Assembly (NCBI GenBank): GCA_905182985.1
Contig: CAJJDN010000014.1
Coordinates: 577,307-641,306 of the forward strand
Direction of reading: 5' to 3'
From: Paramecium sonneborni
Taxonomy: Eukaryota; Ciliophora; Oligohymenophorea; Peniculida; Parameciidae
DNA: 64,000 nt
Made by a program: the position numbers and the translations under genes. A model generated the notes under the pieces. That model did not search any database. It worked only from the letters and a program-made list of their open reading frames with translations, and was not told where the DNA came from. Below, one piece after another: positions 23,483 through 35,397 of the stretch (position 1 is the first letter of the stretch; each line of letters begins with the position of its first letter).

Positions 23483-23594
23483 TGAATTGTTGTATTATTT
23501 TGCTGTTAAAAATATAATTAATTTTTTTCATATTTTTAATCAATCTTTATTTGGAACATTTGATAAATATTTAAATCTAAATAGAAATTAGTTC

Positions 23595-24285
23595 ATGCAT
23601 AAATTATTGAAGGAAGTTGTTAAAGTGTATACCTAATTCTAAAAATTGGGTCCAAGTTACTTAGATACCTTTGATAATCGTGCTATAACAGAAGCAACAT
23701 TTGAAGCTGTTAAAACGAAACAATTACAAGAATATATCAAAAAAGAATTTAAACCTATTGGGGATATATCTATGTTACCTATACATTTAGAACCAGAACA
23801 TCGTTTTACTATTGCAATGTTTGCTTTAAAATCAGGAGTTAAAATGCCTTTACATGATCATCCAAATATGTTTGTTTTAAGTCATGTAATGAATGGAATT
23901 GGTGAAAGAGAATCATGGGATATTGATCCAATTGATCATCATCAACAAATTGAATTTAGAAAAAATAAAGGAGATTCTAGAATTTTAAAGGCTATACAAT
24001 ATCCTAAATTATAACTTAAAGAAGGTGATAATTGTTACACAACTCCTAATAAGTGTAATTTACACAAATTTTCAAATGTATTCTATCATTTATATCATTT
24101 AGAGTCATGATTCAGAACTATTCATGTTTCTTGATGTTATTTTACCTCATTATAATGGAGTTGATAGAGTTATTAACTTTTATCAACCAATAAGTGAGAA
24201 TCAATTAGAATTGATGGGAAATCCTAAAACCTATTAGAGACATCCCATTGATGTTGATGATATCAGAGAGTTTATAGTTTAATGA
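23595..24285 (+). CDS. Thiol dioxygenase, cysteamine (ADO) / plant cysteine oxidase type
   Basis: Cupin-fold non-heme iron enzyme that oxidises cysteamine or N-terminal Cys of proteins; in other eukaryotes it acts as an oxygen sensor for N-degron decay. 221 aa, one 25-nt intron at 24078-24102. The iron ligands are visible: HDH at residues 87-89 in MPLHDHPNMFVLSHVMNG, and the third His near residue 157 in NKCNLHKF. The C-terminal block (FLDVILPHYN, INFYQP) matches the family. Start at 23595; a second Met is not near. Whether the substrate is small thiols or protein N-termini cannot be told from sequence. Confidence 0.88.
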
Positions 24286-24394
24286 AATTTAGACATAATA
24301 TCAAATGATTTATCATTACGTAATAAATTATCAAAAAATAAAATCTTTTCATATTCATTATACTATATTATATAATTGTATAAAATAATTAATA

Positions 24395-25048
24395 ATGCTT
24401 TAACCACTAAAAGAAGAAGAATTGAATGAAATATATACATGGGTTGATTAAATACCCTTAACCAGACCAAAAAAGAATATAGCCAGAGATTTCGCTGATG
24501 GTATATTAATGGCTGAAATAATGCATTATTTTCTACCTAAATTGGTTGATGTATTAATGATTTGAATTTGATCAGATGCATAATTACAGTCAAGCCAATT
24601 CTGTTAAATAGAAAAAGTATAATTGGGATACATTAAACACAAAAGTATTCAAAAGAATTGGCTTTACTCTCTCAAAGTATAAATTTGAAAATTTATTATA
24701 GAGAATAAATTGAAAGTGTTATTTCATGTTAATCTGAAGCTATTGAGAGAGTTTTAAAATTTGTTTAAGCCAAATTAGAATACTATTTAGAAAATAATAC
24801 AAATTCTGCTGAAAAACAACCTCAATAAACAGATAGTCAAATAGCACCACCTCCATTAATGGCTAATGAATGGCAAAAAGACTAATAAATTTTTGAATTA
24901 CGCGAAACTATCGAGGTTATCATATCATTATTATATGCAAACTTAGGTGCTAGAATAAAAACTGCATCGTATGGATGAACTCATGAAATAAAAGGATGCT
25001 AAAATATTGAGATATTAATAATTGTTATAATAAAATGGTTTATTATGA
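24395..25048 (+). CDS. SPEF1: SPEF1/CLAMP-like calponin-homology protein
   Basis: Microtubule-binding protein of cilia and the cortical cytoskeleton; 190 aa. An N-terminal CH domain of the SPEF1 kind: IYTWVDQIPLTRPKKNIARDFADG, AEIMHYFLPKLVDMHNYS and NWDTLNTKVFKRIGF. A C-terminal coiled coil follows (VLEQKLHRMDELMKQKDAKI), where SPEF1 dimerises. Three introns at 24551-24575, 24677-24701 and 24916-24946 (25, 25, 31 nt). SPEF1 marks the central pair and stable microtubules, consistent with a heavily ciliated cell. The middle part is short and rich in Gln and Pro. Confidence 0.88.
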
Positions 25049-25116
25049 AACAACCCATAAAATTAATATCATTATTATTTATATCATAATATATGTATTT
25101 TAGTTTAATATTTAAT

Positions 25117-25377
25117 ATGATGAGATTTACTATGGATCAACCATCTGAAACAGCATTGATGTCAGTTTCAACGTCGCTATCTGATTAAATATAATTATTA
25201 TTATTTTTTTATAATCTTCCTTATCATTTTAATTTATCTATTGTATTTTCATTATTCTTATATTAATTCTAATCAATCATTTCTACTTTTATATTATTTC
25301 AAAATTCATTCTAAAGATTAAACTAACTAAAATACTTTGTATTCCTTTTTTTAATTCTTTGTCTTTCAATTTTTTGA
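25117..25377 (+). CDS. Doubtful 86-aa hydrophobic open frame
   Basis: ATG at 25117 (after an in-frame pair MM) to the TGA at 25375. The first 25 codons (MDQPSETALMSVSTSLSD) look like protein; the rest is Leu/Phe-rich and could be a membrane segment or A+T-rich chance. No support from introns or homology. Confidence 0.25.
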
Positions 25378-25404
25378 AAAAAATGTTTTTATTTAATAAT
25401 AATA

Positions 25405-25612
25405 ATGGATGCATATTTCAATGATTAAATTGAATCTCAAATTTTATAAAAATTAGATAAATTAGTATTTCTGTAATTAATTTCAAAAGATATCAAGATT
25501 ATCTACAATTCTTATTTTAATCAATTATAAAACAGAGTTTTAAATAAGTTCTTCACTTTAATTTAATATCTATAACATTAATGAGACTTAAATTTTTAAC
25601 TTGATTAATTGA
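25405..25612 (+). CDS. Small hypothetical protein, 60 aa
   Basis: ATG at 25405, a canonical 25-nt intron at 25465-25489 (GTATTT...AAAAG), and TGA at 25610. The spliced product reads MDAYFNDQIESQILQKLDKL joined to ISRLSTILILINYKTEF. Without splicing a 59-aa alternative ends at 25584. Function not recognised. The standard intron is the main argument for it being real. Confidence 0.4.
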
Positions 25613-25658
25613 TTAATATATAATTTATTTTATCTTAAGAAAATAATTTAGAGAAATT

Positions 25659-26486
25659 ATGTATCAACCACAATTTTAGGTTTAATAATCACAATTTGAG
25701 AGTCCACCTGTCCTATATTCATAATCACAACCAATGATGATTTCAAATTAAAACAACATGACATATTAAATGGTAAATTTAGGAGCAGGAGCTATAATGT
25801 AAAGATTAAAATAGAGATAAGAAGAGGAAATGTTAGTAGATTTATTAGCAAAATAAAATGAATTAATAGCATAATTGACTGAAGATTTTAATTGGAGAAT
25901 GGATAAAAGAAAACAATAAATGGAACAGGAACTTGAAGAATTAGAAAAAAAAACAGTAATAGCAAGATAAAAAAAAGCTGAATAGGATTATTTATATAAA
26001 CTCAATAGATAATTAAACTTTGGAATCTAACGAATAAAAGAGTAAGAATTAAAGAAACTTGTATTTCCAAAAGCAATTTAATTGGGAATGAAAGTACCCA
26101 GCATTTAAAATCATGAAGCATTAGAATAAGTATATCCTAACTTAAGAATGTAAAAGAAAGAGTCCATAGGTATCAATATAATATATTTTATAGATGAGGA
26201 AGTTTAGGCTAACATTGATCTTGAATTTAGTAATCCATATAGATAATTTGTAAATCCAAATTTTCCATAATATACAACTCCTATGTTACCTTTTTCTCCC
26301 CCATAACCTCCACAATAATATCAACCCCAATTTAATCAGTAGTAGTAAAATAATAATTAAGATGATGGTACATCACCTTAATTTAAGAGAAATAGCTAAA
26401 TTTAAAAAAAAAAGAGTTAAGAATCATAAAGATCTAGTTAAAAGTCATTAGGTTCGTAAAATTCAAAAAAATCTTAAAAAAATTGA
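25659..26486 (+). CDS. Gln-rich coiled-coil protein, 267 aa
   Basis: Starts MYQPQFQVQQSQFESPP, then a long coiled coil (about residues 50-130: KRKQQMEQELEELEKKTVIARQ), a 24-nt intron at 26170-26193, and a Pro/Gln-rich tail with LPFSPPQPPQQYQP followed by a Ser/Lys/Gln end. Stop at 26484. Ciliate-style low complexity; no catalytic domain. It may be a cytoskeletal or ciliary structural component, but that is a guess. It converges on the sorting nexin with 153 bp between stops. Confidence 0.75.
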
Positions 26487-26639
26487 TTAATTAAGATTAT
26501 TTACTAAAATAAAAATATTAGTAGCTTTATGATGATATATAAGATTAAAGTTTTAAATATTTTATATAATAATAATAAAGATTGATGATGAAGAAGATCA
26601 TTTAATTTAAAAATATTTATATGATATAAATCATTTTGA

Positions 26640-28129
26640 TCATTCTTGATCTGGTAATTTTTATGATTTTTATTATTATGAAAATTATTATTTTTATTCA
26701 TTTAATTATTATTATTCTTACTAAGATTATTTTTACTATTTTTAAGCCTCTTGTATAACTTTATCCAAAAATTAATTTTCGATTTAATATAATTTAGTTT
26801 CAGATTGTTGAATAGCGTTCAAAAACTTATGATAATGATTAACTCTAGCTTTTCTATATTTTTCAATTTCTTAGGTAGCAATAATAGCTGTAATAATATT
26901 ATATAATTAAAAGAGTTTATCAATTTCTTGTTATCCCTAATTATAATGAAGAATTTACTTCTGAAATTCTTTATTCTATTTTAATTTATGAAGCATCCTT
27001 GGATTTATTGACTGTAGAATTAGTGATAGTAGTTAAAGTTTATTATTTTGCTGCCATTTTTGCTAATTCAGCTTAATCTTCTCTCATTTTTTATTCCTAT
27101 CTTGCTCTAATAATAATGATTTGATCTCTGTAAGCTAAAGTTTATTACATACATTCAGCATCTTTTAATTCATATCTAAATAAATCAGTTAATGAATTGA
27201 TGCTATTATTTTTCTTATTTGTTTCTTTCTAAAAATTAATATTGAAAATTTTACAATATCTTCGAGTAATTTTTTATAATCTTCTTATTAGGATGGGTTA
27301 GATAATACTAATAATTATTCTTTACCACAAACATATTCATTAAGAATAACTTTTTCATAAAATGGTAAAGATCCATTAAATAAGTTCACTAAAATTGAAT
27401 AATAAAACTATACATTTTTCATCTTATAATATCCTTCTAGTTTGCGCAACTATATTAGCCTAATCAATATATGTTTTCAAAATGGCTTATGATTTTCTTA
27501 ATTAACCTGAAAAGGTACTGATAGCTAACATATATTCACTATTTGATTAATCTCTAACGTCAAGTTTTGGATAAGCTATCTTTAATCTATCAATAATATC
27601 TGATGTTGTTATTGCTTTTTACTGTTGATAAATCTACATTAATTTAGATGATATTTACTTTTGCAATATCTTGTGAATTAGATCTCAAAAACAATTACTA
27701 GAAATCTTCAGAATAATAAATGTATGGTAATTATGTAATTGCCATCAAAAAGACTTCCATAAGTCGCCTTCTTATTTAAACAGTTTCTATGTCATTGCCA
27801 CTTGCTAATGCTTTTTCAGGAATTGGTGGAATATAACACCCTGGCCATTTCTTGACTAATAATTCTCTTAATTCAAAAAAATCGTTATATCTTCTCTAGA
27901 CTTCAAATGATCCTTGATTGTCTGATCCTTTAATTAAATAAACTGTAAATTTTTATCCAAATCCTGCATCTTTCATTATAGCATCTTCTATTGAAATACA
28001 TATTTAGACTTCTGGATATTCTATTTCTTTAATTGGTTATTATTAAAGGACATTTGAAGTTGTTTAAGATTATTCCAAGTCTTAAATCGATTCTTTATCT
28101 TGAGTACTTTGATCAGATTATTAATCCAT
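26640..28129 (-). CDS. Sorting nexin with PX and BAR domains
   Basis: Peripheral membrane protein of endosomal sorting, binding phosphoinositides; 463 aa. The PX domain (about residues 50-170) shows FTVYLIKGSD, the RRYNDFFELRELL motif with the key Arg-Tyr-Asp-Phe, CYIPPIPEK, and RRRLMEVFLMAI. The C-terminal helical region (TFSGQLRKSQAILKTYIDQ, RYELKDAECMQQTLAYRDQ, IEKYRKARVNHYHKFLNAI) fits a SNX1/SNX4-like BAR domain. Introns (minus strand): 27634-27658, 27389-27413, 27229-27254, 26937-26958. The tail after the BAR domain is almost pure Gln/Lys/Ser. Probably a retromer or SNX4-type recycling component. Confidence 0.88.
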
Positions 28130-28300
28130 ATAGAAAATAATGATAAATTAAATTGAATAGGTATACGTAATTAGTTATTATGATATATTTATTCATTTTT
28201 ATATCAATTCAATTATTTTGAAGAAACTTTTGAAAAATTGAAAAGCTTTAACAAAAAGTAAAAATAGGATAAGAATTTAATAATTATTTAAATTATAATA

Positions 28301-29045
28301 ATGGAAAAGAAAGTATTATTTATAAGACATGCAGAATCTGAATATAATTTAGCTTAAAGAATTGCAAAGAATTCAGATATTGAAGTAAAGTTAGAAGAAG
28401 AAGATTAAAATGTGAAATATTCATCAAAATTATGTGATGCTCCTTTAACTAAATTTGGAAGAGAATAAGTATTTACTGAAATCAATTATTAAACTTACAT
28501 AGTGTGATCCAACTAAATTTGAAGATCTTAGAATTGAAACAGTTGTTGTAAGTCCACTAAAAAGAGCTGTAGAAACTGCTGTTTTACTCTTTTAAGATCA
28601 TTCTAATAAACCAAAATTTGTTATTGAACCTTACTTGCGTGAAATGTTTCTTTCAGCATGTGATTTTGGTGTGAGATTATAAGAAACTATGAATGAATAT
28701 TCATTCATTGATTATAAAAGATTATTATCGAACCAAATTATTTAATAGCATCCAAATATGTGGTCTCTTGAATTTATTTATAATTAAAATAGAGCAAACC
28801 TTCTCAAATAATATATTCATGAGACTGAATATGGAAGTTAAGCTTGTATTGAGAAGGTTTTAGAATACATGAAATAACATCCTATTGAAGTTGAAACCTT
28901 TGAAGAAAATACTAAAAGAGTAAATGAATGCAAGAAATACCTTCAATTTGAAGAACCTTTTGTTTGTGTTTCTCATTCGAGAACTATACAGACTTTAACA
29001 GGATAATTCATACATAATTGTACTGGAATTGAGGTTAATTTATGA
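28301..29045 (+). CDS. Histidine phosphatase (phosphoglycerate-mutase-like)
   Basis: 236 aa, one 34-nt intron at 28469-28502. The catalytic histidine motif is RHAESEYN at residues 9-16 (RHG in most members; Ala replaces Gly). Further marks are LCDAPLTKFGREQ, VVVSPLKRAVETA with the phosphate-binding Arg, the acid in EPYLREMF, and the second catalytic His in VSHSRTIQTL. Members act on phosphoesters from sugar phosphates to protein phosphotyrosine, and substrate cannot be deduced. It differs from glycolytic PGM in length and C-terminus. Confidence 0.85.
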
Positions 29046-29106
29046 AGAGTTTAAATTATATTATTATTTGAATATATTTATTGATTACTTTATTATTAAA
29101 AATAAT

Positions 29107-31518
29107 ATGGATTAACTTGATATTGATTCATCTAAATTTGATTGTTAAAAATATGTTGGAGAATTCTTAAAAAATCATAGTGTTTAAGATTTAATATAAA
29201 GACACAATTAATTGTAATCAGAAATCAAAGAATATGATTAAGATATATAATCATTAGTTTTTGAAAATTATAGGTACTAGAACAAATTAGATATAGCAAA
29301 TTCATATCATCAATTGACACTGTTAAAAAGATGAAAACTGATATTACTTAAATAGATTAAAAAGTTGAGACTTTGGCACAATCTATGAGTAGGATTGCCT
29401 AATTATCTAGAAGAATAGATTCTTAATTATCGATTAAAAGAGAAGAAATAATCAAATTAGATACTGTAAATAAAGATTTGAGTAGACTTAATTCTGTTTG
29501 CAATTTTCCTCATATTATACAAAAAGAATTAGACCAATATAAAATTAGTAAAGGAAAGAATTATGATGAATATTTTAATGAGACTGCCTAATATTATAAA
29601 TAATGTTATTCAACATTGGATTAATATAAAAATGAGCCACTTATTTAACCAATTTACAAAGAAACAAATTAAAAATTAGATAATACTAGATAAATTCTTT
29701 GGAGTTCTTTAATAGAATTCAAATAATAGAACCCACTTTTATAGTTGTATTCTGAATCTAAAGTTTCAATATCTACTTAAGAGGCTAGATCAGCAGTCAA
29801 AAAATTGATATAAATAATGGATGATGAAGAAGCTGTTCTAAGACATTATTAAAAAATAATAAAAGAGAGATATTTAACTGTAGCTAAAGAATTAATAGAT
29901 AAAGCAGCTATCACAAAATCTTCAGAAGTTGTTAATTTGATGGATTATTTAGAAGATAAAAGATATGATTATACAGTAGAAGAATTAGAAGAATATAAAT
30001 AAATGAAAGAAAAAGAAATAGTTAATTCTGATTCAGCTATTTAAGGATCAATTCTATGGTTAATTAATTAATTATGTTAAATTATATTCAAAGAATTAAA
30101 AGTTGAGGTCTCTTTTTTGCTTATTGAAATAAGAGGAACTTTAAGAGATAAATCTTTAGAATTATTATCAACTCAATGTATTAAAGAAATTATTCATGGA
30201 GTTTTCTAAGGAGTTACTGATAAAATGAGTCAAAAAAAAATTAATAATGTTTAAGTTAATGAAGTCTTTGTTAAATTATAAACTGAACTTTAATCATTAT
30301 TTGAAAATAATTCAATTAGATAATAATTAAGAACTGAAATTATAGATAAATTTACAGAAAACGTTGAAAATATCTGTAGAGGATAGGTTTTTACATCCTT
30401 TAGTCATTTAAGGGTTTAATTTTTAGAATTACTTGTATTTGCTAAAAATGATTTATAACGTTTATAATCTACAGATGAAATTAAAAGAGAAATTATGAAT
30501 CTCATTACTGTAATCAAATAAAAATTAATTGCTTTCACCACTATAAGGTTATTAGATCTTAAAGCTTTTGTATTTTCTTAATAATAAAGTTATCTTAGAG
30601 AATAAGAGACTTATTTGAATTTAATCTAAGCTTCATTAATTGAATTTGTTAAATTTATAGGTAAAATATTTGCCTTTAGATCCATTTCCATCTCTCAAGA
30701 ATAATTAAATTAATTATTTAATGATAGTTATATTATCTAACAAGTATTACCATTATTGAACACTAATGATTCAACATATTATTACTTGTTCTCAAACTAA
30801 TTCTTATAATTGTACTCCAAAACTTTAAGTAATAAATTATTTGAACTTGTTAATTAAGTTTTCTAAGGATATAAAAGTAAATATATAATTTAAGTTTCTA
30901 GTTCGATCACCCTCCGATTAAGAATTAAATAAACTTAAAACATATATTAATGGATCAACCTAAAAGAATTTAATGTTATTTGCATAGGCTTAGAGTGAAC
31001 ATTGGATAAGCATCATATTCTAATATCTAAATTAAGAAAATATTGTGTACTAATAACAAATAACTCAAAAAATGTTATTAAATGAAGCCAAAATTTTCAT
31101 TGAAGCACTTGGTCTACTATTTCCAGATACAAAAAGAGGTCTAGTTAAGAAATTATCTATTATTTAACAAAGTAATTTTAATATTTAAATGGAAATCGTT
31201 ATGGTAAGAAAGTGTAAGATTTTAGAAACAAATATTAATGACAGGAATAGTTTGCTTATAACTGTTGTAAAATATGTTTTGAAAGTATTATTACAAAAAG
31301 TAAGAAGAACTTATTTTTCAGAAGATTTATTTAAATAATTTTAGGTTGATTTATATTTTGTTATGCAATTATTGTATGATATGGTTTCTACTGATGAAGA
31401 AGGCTTAATTGCAGGATTTTATATGGAAATTTTAGATTGTGCTGGTAAAAATTGTAAATATGATGTTAAAATTGATCCTAAAATATTAGAAAATTTGTCA
31501 ATGTAGACAAGAATGTGA
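29107..31518 (+). CDS. VPS51: VPS51, GARP/EARP tethering subunit
   Basis: Tethering protein for endosome-to-Golgi vesicles; 787 aa. The N-terminus is the conserved Vps51 segment: SSKFDCQKYVGEFLKNHSV, LIQRHNQLQSEIKEYDQDIQ, SLVFENYSKFISSIDTV, KKMKTDI. The remainder is predicted long helices typical of the CATCHR fold (QKVETLAQSMSRI; C-terminal VVKYVLKVLLQKVRRTYFSEDLFKQFQ). Two introns at 29274-29296 and 30877-30901 (23 and 25 nt), the first splitting YSKFI. In the same neighbourhood as the sorting nexin and palmitoyltransferase, but ciliate gene order carries no operon meaning. Confidence 0.88.
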
Positions 31519-31543
31519 TATTTATTAAAATTATTTTATTTTC

Positions 31544-32915
31544 ATGAGTAATAATCAATAAAAGAATACAACTTAAAAACCATCATCTCCAACCAAATAA
31601 TCAATATTTTAGACAGGAGCACTTAAAAATAGAAATTAATCACCAATTCTTGCTTCATAAAAGTAAGCAATGAAATCTCAAGAAAAATCTCTATTATTAG
31701 ATGAGTCTATCACAAATAATAATTCATGGAAATAAACAACTGAAATTTAAATCAAGAATGTAATTTATTATACCTATAAAGAGCTTTTAAGCAGAATCAA
31801 ACTTAAAAGAAACTATTGAATAGTTAGTTTAAAATATAACATTAAAATTAAAATAGCAAGAAACAGATTAATTTATTAAGGAATTAAATAGTCCTATCTT
31901 AACATAAGATCCGAGTGTTGCATTATATTAAGCACCTATTGAAAAGAGTAGTTCAAATTAAGATCTATTAGGAAAAATTGTTGCATAAGAAACTAAAAAA
32001 GCTAGAGCAGTTAAATAATTCATTTTCAATTAGTTTTCTTCTAATGATCAATCCCTCAACATATCAATCAATTCTTCATTTACTACTTAATAATAATAAA
32101 AAAATTAAATAAGTAACATATCGAATAAACCTCGATAAACTAATGGTGGAAGTCCTTAAAAATTCTAAAATAAAGCATTTATATAAGAACCTCAGTTGGA
32201 TCAAAAATTGAATTCAGCATTAAATTCATAAATCAAATAATTAGAATAACTCATTTAAAATACAAATTAATAATACTTACAACTTCAAGAATAAACAAAG
32301 AAATGGAATTCTGATTTATTAATTTAGGTGAATTCATAATAAACAAAAATTCTATAACTAGAGTCATTTTTCAATAAAATTGATTAAGAATAAAATAGAG
32401 AAAAAAAAATTACACATCAATTATAAATAAAAAATGAAAAACAAGAAATAAGCGAAAATACTACAAATCAAGAAGTACAAAAATAATTATAATTGGTGAT
32501 GAAAAACTTAAATTCTTTAGCTGAACATTAACAATAATAAATGATGATTATTAAAACAGCCCTTACTACTGAACTTAAAAATGAATTTTTATGTTGTTCA
32601 GAGTATAAATTAAGTTAATAAGAATTGTAAACTTAATTGAATTTATTAAAAGATTCTGTTAAATAAACTTAATAATAAAGCTAAGAAATACTTATTAGAA
32701 AACAATAAATGATAGAGAATTTAAATCTAGAAATAAAAAATTTAATGAGCTTGAATAAATAAAAAAATGAAGAAATTGATTAAATCAAATTATAAAATGA
32801 TGCAATCATAGGTCAAATTAATGATAATAAAGATGAAATAACTAAATAAAATTAATTTATATCTGAAATATATAATTTATATTAGAAAATAAATTAGAAG
32901 CTGCCTAGTACATGA
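31544..32915 (+). CDS. Gln-rich coiled-coil protein, 449 aa
   Basis: ATG at 31544, 25 bp after the VPS51 stop; one 22-nt intron at 31760-31781. The N-terminal 70 residues are Ser/Gln/Pro-rich and disordered; most of the rest is coiled coil with Gln at many heptad positions (QIKQLEQLIQNTNQQYLQLQ; EILIRKQQMIENLNLEIKNL). Stop at 32913. No recognisable domain; possibly a cytoskeletal linker. The very short gap to VPS51 is typical of compact ciliate genomes. Confidence 0.75.
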
Positions 32916-33119
32916 AAAATGAATATTGATTACGAATATAATTATAAATTAATAAGAACATCTTATACTAATGACTTATAAATAATTATTAAGTATTTTA
33001 TAAGTTCAATTTACAATAAAAGTTAAACAAATAAAGTTTCTTAACAATTAAATTATAAATCGGATAAAATCGAATTTAATCATAAAATTTATAATCAAAT
33101 TCATTCAAATGGATATATT

Positions 33120-34075
33120 TTAAAATTTATGCATTTTTTAATTATTTTAATATAAACCTTTCCTTTTTTTTTTAATTACCCATAATGCCGAATAAGATTG
33201 AGTTTTTATTATTTCCATATAAATTAATTGCTTCAATAGTTCCATTCGAATTTCGAACCTAAATTATATTTATTATAAATTCTTCGATTGTAGAATTTAT
33301 TTTAATAATAAAACTTATTAGGAAGATTCCTTTTTAAATTAAAATCATTTATTTAGAATTCATTTATCTTTAAATTAATATATTTTACAAATGTTATTGA
33401 TTATGAGAGTCTTAAAAAGTATCCAATTTTCGCTATTCTTTCTTTACGTAAAAATAAATATGCTTCTTGATAGATAAGCTTTTGATTATAAAAATTTTCA
33501 ATTAATTTTGCAAATTAGTTTCAATAATTTTTTATAGACTTTATATATTATTAAGGATCTTTGATAAAAAAGGATGAAAAAATAAAGCATAGATTGTAAC
33601 AAATATTTATAGTAATTATTACTTCGTAAACACATTTAATTTAGAGATTCTTTTCTAAATATTATGCTTTTTACTTTTTAAATGAAATTCTAGAGATGAA
33701 AGTTCTGATAAGAACTACTTTTATTTGATACTATATTATGTTTTTGCTATTATTATATGATGATATCAAGAATCTGTATTTATTTTTCTAATTTGATTGC
33801 TCTTACAAAAATTAAAGGATGCTTTTTCTTGTTAAATTTTAATTTAATGATTATTGATCAATTGATTTATAAAAAAGTATTCATTGTTTTACAATTACTG
33901 TAACAAGCATTACCATAAGAATCAGTTTTAATCTTATATTTAAATTTGAAAAATAATATTAATTTTAGAAGATTTACTGTCCTATTATAGAGTAAGACAA
34001 TGAATTAATTAGTTTATAGATATTGATTTTGAAATAAGAATTAATTTAATATATTTTTAAAATAAGGAAAATATT
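33120..34075 (-). pseudogene. Frame-disrupted coding region, unresolved
   Basis: One minus-strand frame is open from about 34080 to 33120 except for two TGAs, near 33922 and 33708. Its last part reads well (QVRNSNGTIEAINLYGNNKN, SILFGIMGN). A second frame carries KTDSYGNACYSNCKTMNTFL and HPLIFVRAIKLEKQIQILD, also protein-like. I could not join them with introns of normal size; a 60-nt removal (about 33687-33746) would bypass one TGA. It could be a gene with unexcised germline segments, a pseudogene, or missed introns. No domain recognised. Edges approximate. Confidence 0.4.
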
Positions 34076-34100
34076 AGAAAAACAGAAATAGCTCATGCTG

Positions 34101-35384
34101 TCATTTAGGTTTTTTCCATACGCTTAAGCTAGTAGATCTCATTTTAATATTTCTAAGTAAATAGTTTGTTTTATCGAATTTTCCATTTGCATGAATTCGA
34201 GTATGCTCATGTACACTATTAGATTTTTGAAGAATAGTTGTAGGAGTATTAGATTATCTAAAATCTTTCTTAATTAGTTCATTTATTTTTTAGAAAGAAA
34301 TAGATTAGTGTGTTTTATTCTTTTCCTTATTTCTTGTCAAAATTCTTTACATTATTTTAGCAGGTGAATTTATATTCTTTAAAGATTCTGATCTATATAT
34401 TCTAAATTAATCTTCATTTTAATAAATACTCAATTTATGATGTGAATCTTTTTTGAAATATTTACTTGTATAATCTTAAGGGATATTATCTAAAAATTTA
34501 TTTTTTAATATTCTATAAAGTTTAACGCTGGTTAATGATTTAGCTGAATGAGATCGAAATTATGTTAGTATTTCATCTTCTCCAAAGCATTCTTTAGATC
34601 CCACAATAATTAAAGGTAATGAGTTTCTATTGTATGTCCTATATAATTAAATTTATCCATCTATTATAACATAAACAGAATCTACAGGATCTCCTTATTG
34701 ATAAATAATTTAATTAGGAGTAAAATTTAATTCTTAAATTTCAGAAATTAATTATCTAATAGTTTTAGCACTCCATTTCTAAAAGAGTGGAATTTAGCAT
34801 AAGTTAGCAAATCGTTCTGATTCTTATTTTTTAGTTTCTTATTCTAATTTAAATAGCAAACAATAATATACCAATAATTCTTCTATATGTCTCTCTTTTT
34901 AAGACAATTAGATGTGATTTTTCTAAAGGTAAAACAGTTTATGTATGAGATTAATCAAACAGCATAACTTATTCTCCAAAATATTAACCTGGATATAAAT
35001 AACCTAATGGATGGAGTTAAGAGTATTATACATCTATTTTCTTTTAACTTGATATACTAAATTAGATTACATTTCAGATGGCAATTAAATTTATGATAAG
35101 TGATTTCGAGTGAGGATTAGAAATTTACCAACAAGTATAAAATAAAGTTTAGTGCTTTAATTTCCTATCTAAACCTATGGCTCATATGGTAGATGACATT
35201 CATATTGAAGTTCTTTTAAGATTTTATAGTATTAAGTATCTCCAATCTGTCGATGCATATTCCTAAAAAATGGTTAGTCTTATAATTTAGTGTGAATAAA
35301 CTCAATGTCAAATTGAGTTTTAAACATTGATCGTTTGTTAATTGCTAGTATTAACTAATACATATCATTTTCAGAAATATTCAT
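34101..35384 (-). CDS. Protein with two cyclic-nucleotide-binding-like domains
   Basis: 410 aa, introns at 35048-35070 (23 nt) and 34844-34871 (28 nt), minus strand. Domain 1 (about residues 50-160): TKLYFILVGKFLIL and LGYLYPGQYFGEQVMLFDQ. Domain 2 (about 185-285): NQIIYQQGDPVDSVYVIIDG and GSKECFGEDEI. The order resembles the PKA regulatory subunit, but the phosphate-binding cassette (FGE-L/I-AL...PRAA) is degraded: no Arg follows FGE in domain 1 and the motif is altered in domain 2, so cAMP/cGMP binding is doubtful. The last 120 residues are polar. The start codon lies 13 bp from that of the divergent fatty acid hydroxylase. Confidence 0.82.
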
Positions 35385-35397
35385 ATTAAATTAAAAA

